Assembly (NCBI GenBank): GCA_049700435.1
Contig: JBNAVK010000004.1
Location: forward strand, 1-56,542
Source of the DNA: JAVZLH01 sp049700435
GTDB lineage: Archaea; Thermoproteota; Bathyarchaeia; Bathyarchaeales; Bathycorpusculaceae
Direction of reading: 5' to 3'
Length of the DNA stretch: 56,542 nt
This document shows, piece by piece, positions 1 to 7,844 of the stretch. Position 1 is the first letter of the stretch; each line of letters starts with the position of its first letter. Under the pieces are notes generated by a model. It saw only the letters and a list, made by a program, of their open reading frames with translations. It was not told where the DNA came from and did not search any database. The position numbers and the translations under genes are program-made.

Positions 1-39
1 CAGAGACAGACCACTAAGGAAAAGTCAAAAAAGACTTAG
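1..39 (+). CDS. C-terminal tail of an upstream gene (partial)
   Basis: Frame 1 reads twelve mostly polar and basic residues (ending KEKSKKT) and a TAG stop at 37-39. In many archaea the gene just before psmA encodes a small RNase P protein (Pop5/Rnp2) with a lysine-rich tail, which would fit. The fragment is far too short to prove this. A small inverted repeat, AAGTC (22-26) and GACTT (33-37), lies across the stop. Confidence 0.3.
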   Translation, partial: QRQTTKEKSKKT

Positions 40-112
40 GAAAAGGTTTTTAGTTTAGTTGTCATATGAAAGTCTGCAAGTGGATAAAGGAATAGTGTGA
101 GGTTGATAGTTA

Positions 113-841
113 ATGTCTGTGTTTGCAGCGCCGGGAGCGTATGACCGAGCTATAACCGTTTTCTCGCCAGACGGGCGACTCTTCCAAGTTGAATACGCAA
201 TGGAGCTTGTTAACCGTGGAGCAACAATCTTGGGGATGCGTTGCTCTGAAGGAGTTGTTTTGGGAGCCGAGGAAAACGTTGAGCCTTTAGAAGAGGCGGA
301 ATATTCTTGGAAGATTTTCAAGATTGACGAGCATATTGGGGCGGCGATAGTTGGTTTAAGCTCCGACGCAAGAATTTTGATAGACCAAGCGCGGATTTAC
401 GCTCAAAGCAACAGGTTAACGTATGATGAACCCATAGACGTTGAAGTGGTGACAAAAAGGACATGCGACATCAAACAGCTTTACACCCAACATGCAGGCG
501 TGAGACCCTTCGGGGTTTCGATAATTTTTGGTGGGGTGGACAAGACGGGAAACCGAGTTTTTTACACTCACCCAAGCGGAACCTATAGGGGATATAGAGC
601 AACAGCCATAGGTGCGGGAAGAGAAACCGTGCTCTCGATTTTGAAAGACGAGTATCGTGAAGACATGAAACTTGATGAAGCCATAAAACTTGCTGTAAAA
701 TGCCTAATGAAGGCTTTAGAGGCAAGGCAACTACCCATCAGAATAAAAATCGCGGTCATCCCATCAGCAACAAAGAAGATGGAGATGTTAAGCGACGAAA
801 AAATTGAGGGCTATGTAAAAGCGTTAGGTTCTGGCAAGTGA
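113..841 (+). CDS. psmA: 20S proteasome alpha subunit
   Basis: This is an alpha subunit of the archaeal 20S proteasome, forming the outer gate rings through which unfolded substrates enter. The alpha-type N-terminal signature (YDRAITVFSPDGRLFQVEYA) sits at residues 10-29, and the 242-residue length matches the family. Alpha subunits keep the Ntn-hydrolase fold but lack the catalytic N-terminal threonine, as here. ATG 113 follows a GAGGTTGAT ribosome-binding-like stretch. It leads the exosome superoperon, with sbds starting a few bases after its stop. No beta subunit is in the window; a candidate assembly-chaperone gene lies far away at 42205. Confidence 0.97.
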   Translation: MSVFAAPGAYDRAITVFSPDGRLFQVEYAMELVNRGATILGMRCSEGVVLGAEENVEPLEEAEYSWKIFKIDEHIGAAIVGLSSDARILIDQARIYAQSNRLTYDEPIDVEVVTKRTCDIKQLYTQHAGVRPFGVSIIFGGVDKTGNRVFYTHPSGTYRGYRATAIGAGRETVLSILKDEYREDMKLDEAIKLAVKCLMKALEARQLPIRIKIAVIPSATKKMEMLSDEKIEGYVKALGSGK

Positions 842-848
842 AATGCTG

Positions 849-1538
849 ATGAGTGAAAAATACACTGTTGCGCGCATAACAAAAGACAATGAGCACTTTG
901 AAGTTCTTGTAAAACCGCAAAAGGCGCTAGACTACCGCATGGGAAAAATTTCATCCATAACAGAGGTTCTAGCAGCCGAAACAATTTTTTCGGACGCAAA
1001 TAAAGGCACGAAGGTCGCTGAAGGAAGCCTACAAAAAGCCTTTGGCACAACAGACCCGCTGAAAATAGCGGAAATAATACTTAAAAAGGGCACAATCCAG
1101 TTGACAACGGAACAGCGGAGGAAAATGATTGAGGACAAAAGAAAACAGATAATAGACTTCATATCTCGGCAGGCGGTTGACCCCAAAACAAATCTTCCAC
1201 ACCCACCGCTGAGAATAGAAAACGCCATGGAACAAATACATTACTCGATAGACCCATTCAAGCCAGTGGAGGAACAAGCAAGAGAAATAATTAAACTTTT
1301 GCGTTCAATTTTGCCATTAAAAATAGAACAAGTATCTGTAGGAGTTCATATACCAGCCGAGTATTCAGCGAGAGCCTACGGCGCAATAAAAGCTTTTGGA
1401 GCAATTAAGAGGGAAGAGTGGCGCGCGGACGGCTCATGGTATGGAGTTCTTGAAATGCCAGCAGGCTTATATGGACCATTCCTTGAAAAACTTGGGGAAG
1501 TAACTAAAGGAAGCGGTGAAGCAAAGATAATCGCATAA
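849..1538 (+). CDS. Ribosome maturation protein SBDS homologue
   Basis: An SBDS-family protein. In eukaryotes SBDS works with the EFL1 GTPase to release eIF6 from the 60S subunit; archaeal SBDS is placed in large-subunit maturation by homology. The N-terminal FYSH domain (about residues 1-90), the helical middle domain and the C-terminal ferredoxin-like domain are all present, and 229 residues is normal. ATG 849 (MSEKYTVARI) is preferred over ATG 843, which only adds Met-Leu. It lies between psmA and rrp4, the classical archaeal arrangement linking proteasome, ribosome maturation and exosome. Confidence 0.95.
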   Translation: MSEKYTVARITKDNEHFEVLVKPQKALDYRMGKISSITEVLAAETIFSDANKGTKVAEGSLQKAFGTTDPLKIAEIILKKGTIQLTTEQRRKMIEDKRKQIIDFISRQAVDPKTNLPHPPLRIENAMEQIHYSIDPFKPVEEQAREIIKLLRSILPLKIEQVSVGVHIPAEYSARAYGAIKAFGAIKREEWRADGSWYGVLEMPAGLYGPFLEKLGEVTKGSGEAKIIA

Positions 1539-1540
1539 AA

Positions 1541-2281
1541 TTGTTATGGTGTGTGATAAATTTGCCGACATTTTTTGAAAGAAGACAGCTTGTAACCCCG
1601 GGAGATTTGATTGCCGAAGGCGATTACATAGCTGGAGAAAACACCTACAAGGAAGACAACAGGATATATGCTTCGCGAATTGGGCTAGTTGACTACGAAG
1701 ACAAAAAAGTTAACGTTGTTGCCTTAAGAGCGTTTTACATCCCAAGAGTTGGAGACACCGTTATAGGAACAGTTGTAGAAGTAGGCTTCAACGGTTGGGT
1801 TGTGGACATAAATTCGCCATATCCAGCCCTTTTAAGAGCTTCAGACGTTTTAGGCAGACCCTTCAGACCTCAAAAGGACGAGTTGTCGCAGGTTCTTGAC
1901 GTTGGAGACTTGATAGTGGCGAAAATAGTTGCCTATGACAGGACGCATGACCCGCAGCTGACCGTTGGAGAACCTGGACTCGGGAAAATAACCCGCGGAG
2001 AAATAGTTAAGGTAACGCCGACAAAGATTCCCAGAGTTATAGGGAGAAAAGGCTCAATGATATCAATGATAAAGCAGGAGACTGGATGCCAAATAATTTT
2101 GGGACTTAACGGGATTGTATTAATTACCGGAAAGAATCTGGAGGATGAACAGTTGGCGATGATGGCCATCCACAAGATTGAGGAAGAGTCCCATACAAGC
2201 GGCTTAACAGACCGCATAGTCCAAATGTTAAAGGAAGAAAAGGCAAAAAGGGAGGGAGTGAAAAATGAGCCAGAAAACTGA
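1541..2281 (+). CDS. rrp4: Exosome RNA-binding cap subunit Rrp4
   Basis: Rrp4 caps the RNase PH ring of the archaeal exosome and feeds RNA into it. The order is an N-terminal beta domain (with RQLVTPGDLIAEG), a central S1 domain and a C-terminal KH domain whose PRVIGRKGSMISMI segment carries the GxxG loop. No ATG fits: the candidates are TTG 1541, GTG 1553 and TTG 1562. The conserved region begins near LPTFFERRQLV, so GTG 1553 or TTG 1562 may be the true start. The 3' end overlaps rrp41 by 17 bases, implying coupled translation. Confidence 0.95.
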   Translation: MLWCVINLPTFFERRQLVTPGDLIAEGDYIAGENTYKEDNRIYASRIGLVDYEDKKVNVVALRAFYIPRVGDTVIGTVVEVGFNGWVVDINSPYPALLRASDVLGRPFRPQKDELSQVLDVGDLIVAKIVAYDRTHDPQLTVGEPGLGKITRGEIVKVTPTKIPRVIGRKGSMISMIKQETGCQIILGLNGIVLITGKNLEDEQLAMMAIHKIEEESHTSGLTDRIVQMLKEEKAKREGVKNEPEN

Positions 2282-2999
2282 AAAGTTGATTGATAAGAAG
2301 GGTTTAAGACTAGATGGTAGAAAACCAGATGAATTGAGACCGATAAAAATTGAAGTTGGCGCGTTGTCAAACGCTGACGGCTCAGCCTATATTGAACAGG
2401 GGAAAAACAAGATTTTAGCTGCAGTATATGGCCCGAGGGAGCTGCATCCCAAACACATGGCGCTTCCAGATAGAACGGTTTTGAGATGCCGCTATCACAT
2501 GGCGCCTTTCTCAGTTCAGGAACGTAAGTCGCCAGCGCCTTCGAGGAGGGAAATAGAGCTTTCAAAGGTTATCAGGGAAGCCCTTGAACCATCAATTTTC
2601 TTGGAATATTATCCGCGCACGGCAATAGATGTTTTCATAGAAGTTTTGCAGGCTGACGGAGGGACGAGGTGCGCAAGCATAACAGCTGCTTCCTTGGCAT
2701 TGGCGGATGCGGGAGTCCCAATGCGAGATTTAGTTGTGGCATGCGCAGCTGGAAAAGTTGACGACACGGTAGTATTGGACTTGATGGATGAAGAGGATAA
2801 GACTGGGACGGCTGATGTGCCTGTGGCTTTAATGCCAAACCTAAATGTTATAACACTGTTGCAGATGGATGGAATACTAACGCCCGAAGAGTTTGAAAAA
2901 GCTGTAAATCTAGCCATCGAAGGATGCAAAAAAATCTATGCCATGCAAAAGGAAGCCTTAAGGGCTAAGTACGTGTCAGTGAAGGAGGTTGAAGAGTAA
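2265..2999 (+). CDS. rrp41: Exosome catalytic subunit Rrp41 (RNase PH fold)
   Basis: Rrp41 is the phosphorolytic subunit of the archaeal exosome. It degrades RNA 3' to 5' with phosphate and can also add A-rich tails. The RNase PH fold is clear, with the GGTRCASITAA stretch near residue 133 and the acidic catalytic segment (DLMDEEDKTGTAD) at about 172-184. A strong GGAGGGAGTG ribosome-binding site inside the end of rrp4 sets ATG 2265. Its stop overlaps the rrp42 start (TAATG), as expected for two subunits needed in equal amounts. Confidence 0.97.
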   Translation: MSQKTEKLIDKKGLRLDGRKPDELRPIKIEVGALSNADGSAYIEQGKNKILAAVYGPRELHPKHMALPDRTVLRCRYHMAPFSVQERKSPAPSRREIELSKVIREALEPSIFLEYYPRTAIDVFIEVLQADGGTRCASITAASLALADAGVPMRDLVVACAAGKVDDTVVLDLMDEEDKTGTADVPVALMPNLNVITLLQMDGILTPEEFEKAVNLAIEGCKKIYAMQKEALRAKYVSVKEVEE

Positions 3000-3790
3000 T
3001 GTCAACGGTGATTACCCGCGTGAAACAGAGGCAAATAGCCCAGTTAATCGCGAAAGGAAAACGTTTAGACGGAAGAGGCCTAACAGATTATCGCGAGATA
3101 AAAGTTGAACAGGGAATAATCGAGCGCGCAGAAGGTTCAGCGAGAGTCTGCCTTGGAAAAACAGAAGTTATGGTTGGAACAAAAATCGAGGTTGGCGAAC
3201 CATTCTCAGACACGCCAGATGAAGGCGTCCTAACAGTCAATGCAGAACTTGTGCCGTTAGCCTCTCCAACATTCGAGCCTGGACCCCCAGACGAAAACTC
3301 TATAGAACTTGCCAGAATTGTTGACCGTGGAATTAGGGAATCGAAGGCTATTGATGTGGGGAAGTTGTGCATTGAACCCGGAAAGAAAGTCTTTGTTATC
3401 TTCGTGGATGTCTATGTGCTGAATCACGATGGAAATCTAATAGACGCCTCAGCCCTTGCAGCCATGGCTGCCTTGCTGAACACAAAAATGCCCAAATACG
3501 AAGTTGAGGAGGGCGAAATTAAAATAAAACCGGGTTACACTCAAATTCCAATAAGAAGACATCCGGTGACTGTTACTTTTGCCAAAATAAATGATAAACT
3601 TGTCGTAGACCCGTGGCTGGATGAGGAGCAGGTTATGGATGCAAGGCTCAGCATAGCCTTCGACGATGACGGCAACATCTGCGCCATGCAGAAAGGCGGC
3701 AGTGGATACTTTACACAGAAACAAGTGTTTGAGGCTGTTACGATAGGCAGGAAAAAGGCTGACGAAATCCGCAAAAAATTAGGATGGTGA
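2999..3790 (+). CDS. rrp42: Exosome structural subunit Rrp42 (RNase PH fold)
   Basis: Rrp42 pairs with Rrp41 in the hexameric exosome ring. It shares the RNase PH fold but lacks the catalytic aspartates and shapes the RNA-binding and active-site cleft of its partner. Typical segments are GKRLDGRGLTDYREI at the N-terminus and VDPWLDEEQVMDARLSIAFD late in the protein. ATG 2999 overlaps the rrp41 stop by one base and follows a strong GGAGGTTGA site. The 263-residue length fits archaeal Rrp42. Csl4 and DnaG, the other exosome components, are not in this window. Confidence 0.97.
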   Translation: MSTVITRVKQRQIAQLIAKGKRLDGRGLTDYREIKVEQGIIERAEGSARVCLGKTEVMVGTKIEVGEPFSDTPDEGVLTVNAELVPLASPTFEPGPPDENSIELARIVDRGIRESKAIDVGKLCIEPGKKVFVIFVDVYVLNHDGNLIDASALAAMAALLNTKMPKYEVEEGEIKIKPGYTQIPIRRHPVTVTFAKINDKLVVDPWLDEEQVMDARLSIAFDDDGNICAMQKGGSGYFTQKQVFEAVTIGRKKADEIRKKLGW

Positions 3791-3797
3791 GCTTGCA

Positions 3798-4097
3798 TTG
3801 GGAAGAACAAAAAAGGTTGGACCAACCCGCGGGCTTGGACCCCGTTACGGTGCAACTGTTAGAAAACGTTACGTAAAAGTGGTTACAGAGATGAAGAAGC
3901 CGCATACATGTCCCCAATGTGGTTTTCCGCGAGTTAAGAGGGTTAGCGTGGGCGTTTGGAGATGTAGAAAATGCGGCTTCACGTTTGCCGGCGGGGCTTA
4001 TACGCCAACTACAAAGCTTGGAGTAGTTGCAAAACGAGTAGCTAAGGGAGCACCAGTTGAAGAGGCGGTGAAGGCTGTTAAGGAAGAAGAGGAATAG
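3798..4097 (+). CDS. rpl37ae: Large-subunit ribosomal protein eL43 (L37Ae)
   Basis: A 99-residue zinc-ribbon ribosomal protein of the large subunit. Cysteines 38, 41, 56 and 59 (CPQC and CRKC) form the zinc site, flanked by a basic N-terminus with LGPRYGATVRKR. The start is TTG 3798, since no ATG or GTG precedes the conserved GRTKKVGPTRGLG segment. The C-terminus has an acidic extension. It follows rrp42 as in other archaea, but the rpoP gene that often comes next is absent, with only 12 bases before the Brix gene. Confidence 0.95.
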   Translation: MGRTKKVGPTRGLGPRYGATVRKRYVKVVTEMKKPHTCPQCGFPRVKRVSVGVWRCRKCGFTFAGGAYTPTTKLGVVAKRVAKGAPVEEAVKAVKEEEE

Positions 4098-4109
4098 TTT
4101 TCAACTCGA

Positions 4110-4691
4110 GTGATTCCAAATTTGACTAGTAAATGGCGTATTCTTTTAACAACATCGAGGCGACCAACCAAAACCATGAGGACTCTCTGCAGAGAGATAA
4201 GCTACAATATTCCCTTCGCTATACGGATAAACCGTGGCAAATTGAGCCTAGAAGGAATAGCAGAAAAATCCGTGGAGTTTGGCGCTGAAAAAGTGATGAT
4301 TATTGAAAGATGGAAATTCGGACCTGGAAAGATACAGTTTTTTAATATAAAATCAGAGGGATTGGAAAAAGTTCCGCCAACCATTTATGTGCGCAACATA
4401 AAATTTCGAAGAAATCTGGCAGGAGATACAATGAAGGGGAGAAGGATAAAATCAATAGCAGTTGCATCCTCACCGCAAGAAAATTCTATAGCTAAGAATC
4501 TTGAAAAATTTTTATCAGATTTTTTTGCAATACCAGTTTCCTCGTTGAAAGAAGCAATTAATAGAAAATATGATGCGGCAATGCAGGTCAAAATTAATCC
4601 GCAAAAAGAATTAGTTATCACTTTTATACTTCTGCCAGAATTAGTAGAGATTGGTCCACGAATTATAGTGTCACATGCAATTTGGAGTTAG
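4110..4691 (+). CDS. Brix domain rRNA-processing protein (IMP4-like)
   Basis: An archaeal Brix-domain protein related to eukaryotic Imp4, Rpf1 and Brx1, which act in ribosome assembly and pre-rRNA binding. The diagnostic N-terminal segment ILLTTSRRPTKTMRTLCRE is at residues 11-29, and the protein consists of little more than this domain (193 residues). The start is probably GTG 4110; the ribosome-binding site is weak. It lies between eL43 and pcc1, its normal archaeal neighbourhood. Confidence 0.9.
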   Translation: MIPNLTSKWRILLTTSRRPTKTMRTLCREISYNIPFAIRINRGKLSLEGIAEKSVEFGAEKVMIIERWKFGPGKIQFFNIKSEGLEKVPPTIYVRNIKFRRNLAGDTMKGRRIKSIAVASSPQENSIAKNLEKFLSDFFAIPVSSLKEAINRKYDAAMQVKINPQKELVITFILLPELVEIGPRIIVSHAIWS

Positions 4692-4697
4692 ATATTA

Positions 4698-4949
4698 TTG
4701 AAGGCGAAGGCTGTTGTCAAGTTAAAGCTTCCCTCAAGAAAGCATCTAGAAATATTCGCTAAAGCTTTGGAGCCAGAGGTTAAAAAGCCAGCCACTTCCC
4801 GTTCAAAGGCAAACATAGAAAAGAGAGAAAAATTTCTGGTTTTGACCGTTGAAGCCAGAGACACTGTGGCTCTGCGTGCCGCGTTAAATGCTTATTTAAG
4901 ATGGATAAGCTCAATTATGAACGTTATTGAGGTTTTGGAACTCCAATGA
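4698..4949 (+). CDS. pcc1: KEOPS complex subunit Pcc1
   Basis: Pcc1 is the small dimerising subunit of KEOPS, which transfers the threonylcarbamoyl group to A37 of ANN-decoding tRNAs (t6A). The 83-residue protein has the typical pattern: an N-terminal beta strand, the EPEVKKPATSRSKANIEK segment, and a C-terminal helix (VALRAALNAYLRWI). It starts at TTG 4698 shortly after GGAG. The TC-AMP donor would come from the Sua5 homologue at 44575. Kae1, Bud32 and Cgi121 are not in the window. Confidence 0.88.
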   Translation: MKAKAVVKLKLPSRKHLEIFAKALEPEVKKPATSRSKANIEKREKFLVLTVEARDTVALRAALNAYLRWISSIMNVIEVLELQ

Positions 4950-4994
4950 GCAGTAACCTTTAAAATTGCAGACTTTGGCACACACTTAACATGT

Positions 4995-5735
4995 TTATGC
5001 TGTCTGCTTGTTTAGGGAGATGCCGAGTTTCAAAAAGCCTTTGCCATGAATGTAAACATCTTTCAACAATCTTTTTAGCGGAGTTCTGGTTCCACGCTTT
5101 TCTTCCCATTCAACTGGAAATTCTAGACACTTGTAACCTTTATGGATGCTTCGAACAATAATTTCAGTATCCCAAAACCAATCTGCACTTTCACATGCAT
5201 CTAAAAGGTCTTTCACAAGTTTGCCAGAAAACGCCTTAAACCCCATCTGGTGGTCATGTACGTGCGTTTTAAAAGCAGTTCGAATCAGCAAATTATATGT
5301 TCTTGATACAAAATGGCGGAGTCCCGGACGGTGAACCTTGGCTCCGTTTACATATCTTGACCCGGTGGCAAGGTCATAACCATTTTTTACTGCTGCTATT
5401 AACTGGGGGTAATATTTCATGTCCGTAGCCAAATCGCAGTCAACATAGATGTAGGCGTTGCCGTTGACTTTTTTCCAAGCGTTTTTAAGGGCTAAACCTC
5501 TGCCCAGTTTCTTGTCTGAGTGGATATGGATGATGCGCGGATTGTCTTTTGCCAAACGCTGAGCAATAGCGTCTGTTCCATCCACACTCCCATCTTCAGC
5601 TATGACAATAACGTAATCATTTTCTAAGGCGCTGGTTTCCTTTATCAATATCTCTACAGCCTTTTCTAGAAATCGCGATTCATTGCAAGCGGGAATTGTG
5701 ACAACCAACAAAGCGGCGGCACCTATAAACCACAA
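4995..5735 (-). CDS. Family 2 glycosyltransferase, dolichyl-phosphate mannose/glucose synthase type
   Basis: A GT2 transferase like those that load a sugar from a nucleotide donor onto a polyprenyl phosphate at the inner membrane face. It has the opening VVTIPACNES, the EDGSVDGT segment, a YVDCDLATDM acidic metal motif near residue 98, and the WFWDTEIIVRS stretch of the DPM1 group. No C-terminal membrane domain is seen. The start is uncertain: TTG 5735 adds eight residues, and TTG 5711 or 5708 would begin just before the first strand. It is divergent from the mannosyltransferase-like gene downstream, and together they interrupt a conserved archaeal gene order. Confidence 0.85.
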   Translation of the reverse strand: MWFIGAAALLVVTIPACNESRFLEKAVEILIKETSALENDYVIVIAEDGSVDGTDAIAQRLAKDNPRIIHIHSDKKLGRGLALKNAWKKVNGNAYIYVDCDLATDMKYYPQLIAAVKNGYDLATGSRYVNGAKVHRPGLRHFVSRTYNLLIRTAFKTHVHDHQMGFKAFSGKLVKDLLDACESADWFWDTEIIVRSIHKGYKCLEFPVEWEEKRGTRTPLKRLLKDVYIHGKGFLKLGISLNKQTA

Positions 5736-5782
5736 GCATTTTGCTTACAATATAAAAATTTAGAAATGTCAAGTGACTTAAA

Positions 5783-5790
5783 CTTTTATA
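5783..5790 (+). promoter_or_regulatory. TATA-like element in a divergent promoter region
   Basis: CTTTTATA at 5783-5790 lies only about 11 bases before ATG 5801. Archaeal transcription starts about 25 bases downstream of the TATA box, so ATG 5801 probably lies outside the message. This favours ATG 5861 for the membrane glycosyltransferase. The reverse complement reads TATAAAAG and may serve the opposite GT2 gene. Confidence 0.35.
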
Positions 5791-5860
5791 CCACCAACAA
5801 ATGATAAGGATTATCCAATCAAAATCTAAAACGTCACAGAATGACGGATTGGCGAATACT

Positions 5861-7075
5861 ATGGCAATGCCCAAATTTGGCGCAATTTTTGGCAAATTCT
5901 TCAAGCAAAGCGGGGTTAATGGCATCATTTTAAGTCTAGGGTTAACCTCTAGGTTTATAGTTTTGTTCTCCGCAATAGTTGGATATTACACAATAGGAGT
6001 TAGAGAACCTCTTTCCAACGAGGGTTTATGGGATTTAGGCTTACCGGCAATTAACCTCTTTTCCCGCTGGGATGCAGGACATTACATAAACATCGCAATA
6101 AACGGATATTCTATTGGACTTGAAGGCCCTAGTGAGGCTTGGGCTTTTTTCCCGTTATATCCTTTGCTCATGCGCATAACGGGAACGCCATTTACGATTT
6201 TCCTCACTCAGTTCCAAGCAGTGGCAGTTGCTGGATTTTTAATAAGTAACGTTTTGTTTTTCATTCTCATAATCTTTTTTTATAAGTTAAGCGAGGTTGT
6301 GCTTAAAAACAGTCGTTTAGCGTTACTCTCCACTACCGTGTTTTTGGTGTGGCCTGGTTCCTTGTTCTATTCGTGCGTGTACCCGGAGTGTCTTTTTATG
6401 ACTTTGATTGTAACCGCTTTATATTTTCTTGAGGGGGGCAAAAATTTTGAGGCGATGATTTTAGGCTTTCTTGCAGGTTGGGCTCGCCCAACTGGATTTT
6501 TGATTTTTATACCCTTCATTTACAAAGCAATTGAAAAACGTAGTCTCTGTTTGTTTTTTCAATCATTGATAGTTTCTTCACCTTACTTGTTGTTCAGCCT
6601 TTATGGGTTTGTCAGAACGGGTATTTTCCCAGTAAGAGAATGGGTGTACATGAAGTATTGGAGTCACCCAATTACTCTCGTCTTTTTTCAGCTTTTGGAT
6701 TATCCGCTTCCTCAAGGAGTCCCAAAACTTGGGTATTCGCTTCTTGCTCTTGTTGAGCTTATTTTTGTAATGACTGTTATCGTCGGTCTTTTATTGTCTA
6801 AAGATTTGCTTGTTGCCACTTTATCGCTTGGTCTTAAAGAGAGGCATGATGAAGCGAAATATTATGGTTTTGCCTTGGCGATATTTCCGACAATTCTGTT
6901 TTACGGGACCATAAACAATCTGCATAGATATGCTTTAGCCTTAATCCCTATGTACTGGGTGTTAGGGAAAATTGCCAGTCGCCATGAGGCAATAATGATA
7001 GCACTTTATGTTATAATGGTGATGATGATGGTGATAGGAACCATCCTTTTTGCTACGTGGAGGTTTTATCTGTGA
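5861..7075 (+). CDS. PIG-V-like membrane mannosyltransferase family protein
   Basis: A polytopic membrane protein of about 404 residues with many hydrophobic segments. Near the N-terminus is the RWDAGHYINIA motif, the mark of the PIG-V/GPI mannosyltransferase-II family, followed by AWAFFPLYPLLMR and FYSCVYPECLFM. Such enzymes are GT-C fold transferases using polyprenyl-phosphate sugars on the outer face of the membrane. An upstream ATG (5801) adds 20 residues but lies too close to the TATA-like box. The divergent polyprenyl-phosphate sugar synthase could make its donor; this pairing is inferred from position. Confidence 0.78.
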   Translation: MAMPKFGAIFGKFFKQSGVNGIILSLGLTSRFIVLFSAIVGYYTIGVREPLSNEGLWDLGLPAINLFSRWDAGHYINIAINGYSIGLEGPSEAWAFFPLYPLLMRITGTPFTIFLTQFQAVAVAGFLISNVLFFILIIFFYKLSEVVLKNSRLALLSTTVFLVWPGSLFYSCVYPECLFMTLIVTALYFLEGGKNFEAMILGFLAGWARPTGFLIFIPFIYKAIEKRSLCLFFQSLIVSSPYLLFSLYGFVRTGIFPVREWVYMKYWSHPITLVFFQLLDYPLPQGVPKLGYSLLALVELIFVMTVIVGLLLSKDLLVATLSLGLKERHDEAKYYGFALAIFPTILFYGTINNLHRYALALIPMYWVLGKIASRHEAIMIALYVIMVMMMVIGTILFATWRFYL

Positions 7076-7156
7076 TTTTTCTGGTTTTCGACGTTTTTGA
7101 GAAAATCCTTAATTAACTGCTGTGCCTATTGCTGTGCAGAACAGGAGTGTATATAA

Positions 7157-7522
7157 GTGAGTGAAGAACTTTCGAAACTTCCACCTCAAGTTCAAGAGCG
7201 CCTCTTAAGGCTTCAGCAGCTCCAACAAACCCTTCAGTCGGTTCTGGCTCAAAAGCAACAAGTGGAAATCGAGTTGACAGAAAGCGAGCAAGCCTTAAAT
7301 GAACTGCAAAAAATGGGAGATGACGCGGTTATTTACAAGGCTATTGGCACGCTTTTGGTGAAAACTGAAAAGGCGAAAATAACCGCAGAGTTAAGCGAGC
7401 GGAAGGAACTTCTAAACACCCGCGCGGCGGTATTAGGAAAACAAGAGGAGAGACTGCGCACTCAATTGAAGGATTTGCAAGCCAAACTTCAAGAAGATCT
7501 ACGTCCATTATCCACGCCTTGA
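7157..7522 (+). CDS. pfdB: Prefoldin beta subunit
   Basis: The beta subunit of prefoldin, a hexameric jellyfish-shaped chaperone that passes unfolded proteins to the thermosome (45733 here). The 121-residue protein is two long coiled-coil helices joined by a short beta hairpin around DDAVIYKAIGTLLVK, as in all prefoldin beta subunits. The start is GTG 7157 after an AGGAG site. It opens the pfdB-DUF3194-DHH group that in other archaea directly follows pcc1; here two glycosyltransferase genes intervene. Confidence 0.95.
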   Translation: MSEELSKLPPQVQERLLRLQQLQQTLQSVLAQKQQVEIELTESEQALNELQKMGDDAVIYKAIGTLLVKTEKAKITAELSERKELLNTRAAVLGKQEERLRTQLKDLQAKLQEDLRPLSTP

Positions 7523-7547
7523 CCGCAAAGCGCATTAGGTGAAGAAT

Positions 7548-7844
7548 GTGGAGGAACTGCGCCTACCAGAGTTGACGAATGAGCAAATTGAGGAATTGTG
7601 TTTAATTGCGGAAGAAGCCGCACGAAAATACATAACGTCAAAAGTTCCATTAAAGAGGATAGAAGAGCTGAACATCAGCGTTGAGGCTGAGGGCACAAAG
7701 CCCATGACATTAACCATCGATGTGGACGTTACTTTATCACCTCTAATGAAAGACTTTGATGTGCAAAAACTCGTCAACGAAGCTGTAAAGGAAGCTTTCG
7801 CATCCGCCGAAAAATATTTGAGGAACATGCCATGTCGCTCGTAG
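7548..7844 (+). CDS. DUF3194 family protein
   Basis: A short conserved archaeal protein (98 residues) normally found next to prefoldin beta. Its function is unknown to me. It has an N-terminal helix (LTNEQIEELCLIAEEAARKYI), a beta-strand region around LNISVEAEGTKPMTLTIDVDV, and a C-terminal helix. GTG 7548 is preferred because AGGTGA (7537-7542) sits correctly before it; GTG 7539 would overlap that site. The 3' end overlaps the DHH gene by 13 bases, so the two are likely translated together. Confidence 0.75.
   Translation: MEELRLPELTNEQIEELCLIAEEAARKYITSKVPLKRIEELNISVEAEGTKPMTLTIDVDVTLSPLMKDFDVQKLVNEAVKEAFASAEKYLRNMPCRS

Noticed and set aside
1933..2565. Long minus-strand open frame of 210 codons opposite rrp4/rrp41
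   Set aside because: It is antisense to two well-recognised exosome genes, has low-complexity Ser/Leu/Phe content and no family motif.
4098..4109. rpoP gene between eL43 and Brix
   Set aside because: Only 12 bases separate the genes; the zinc ribbons at 19946 and 33396 also lack the RpoP pattern.
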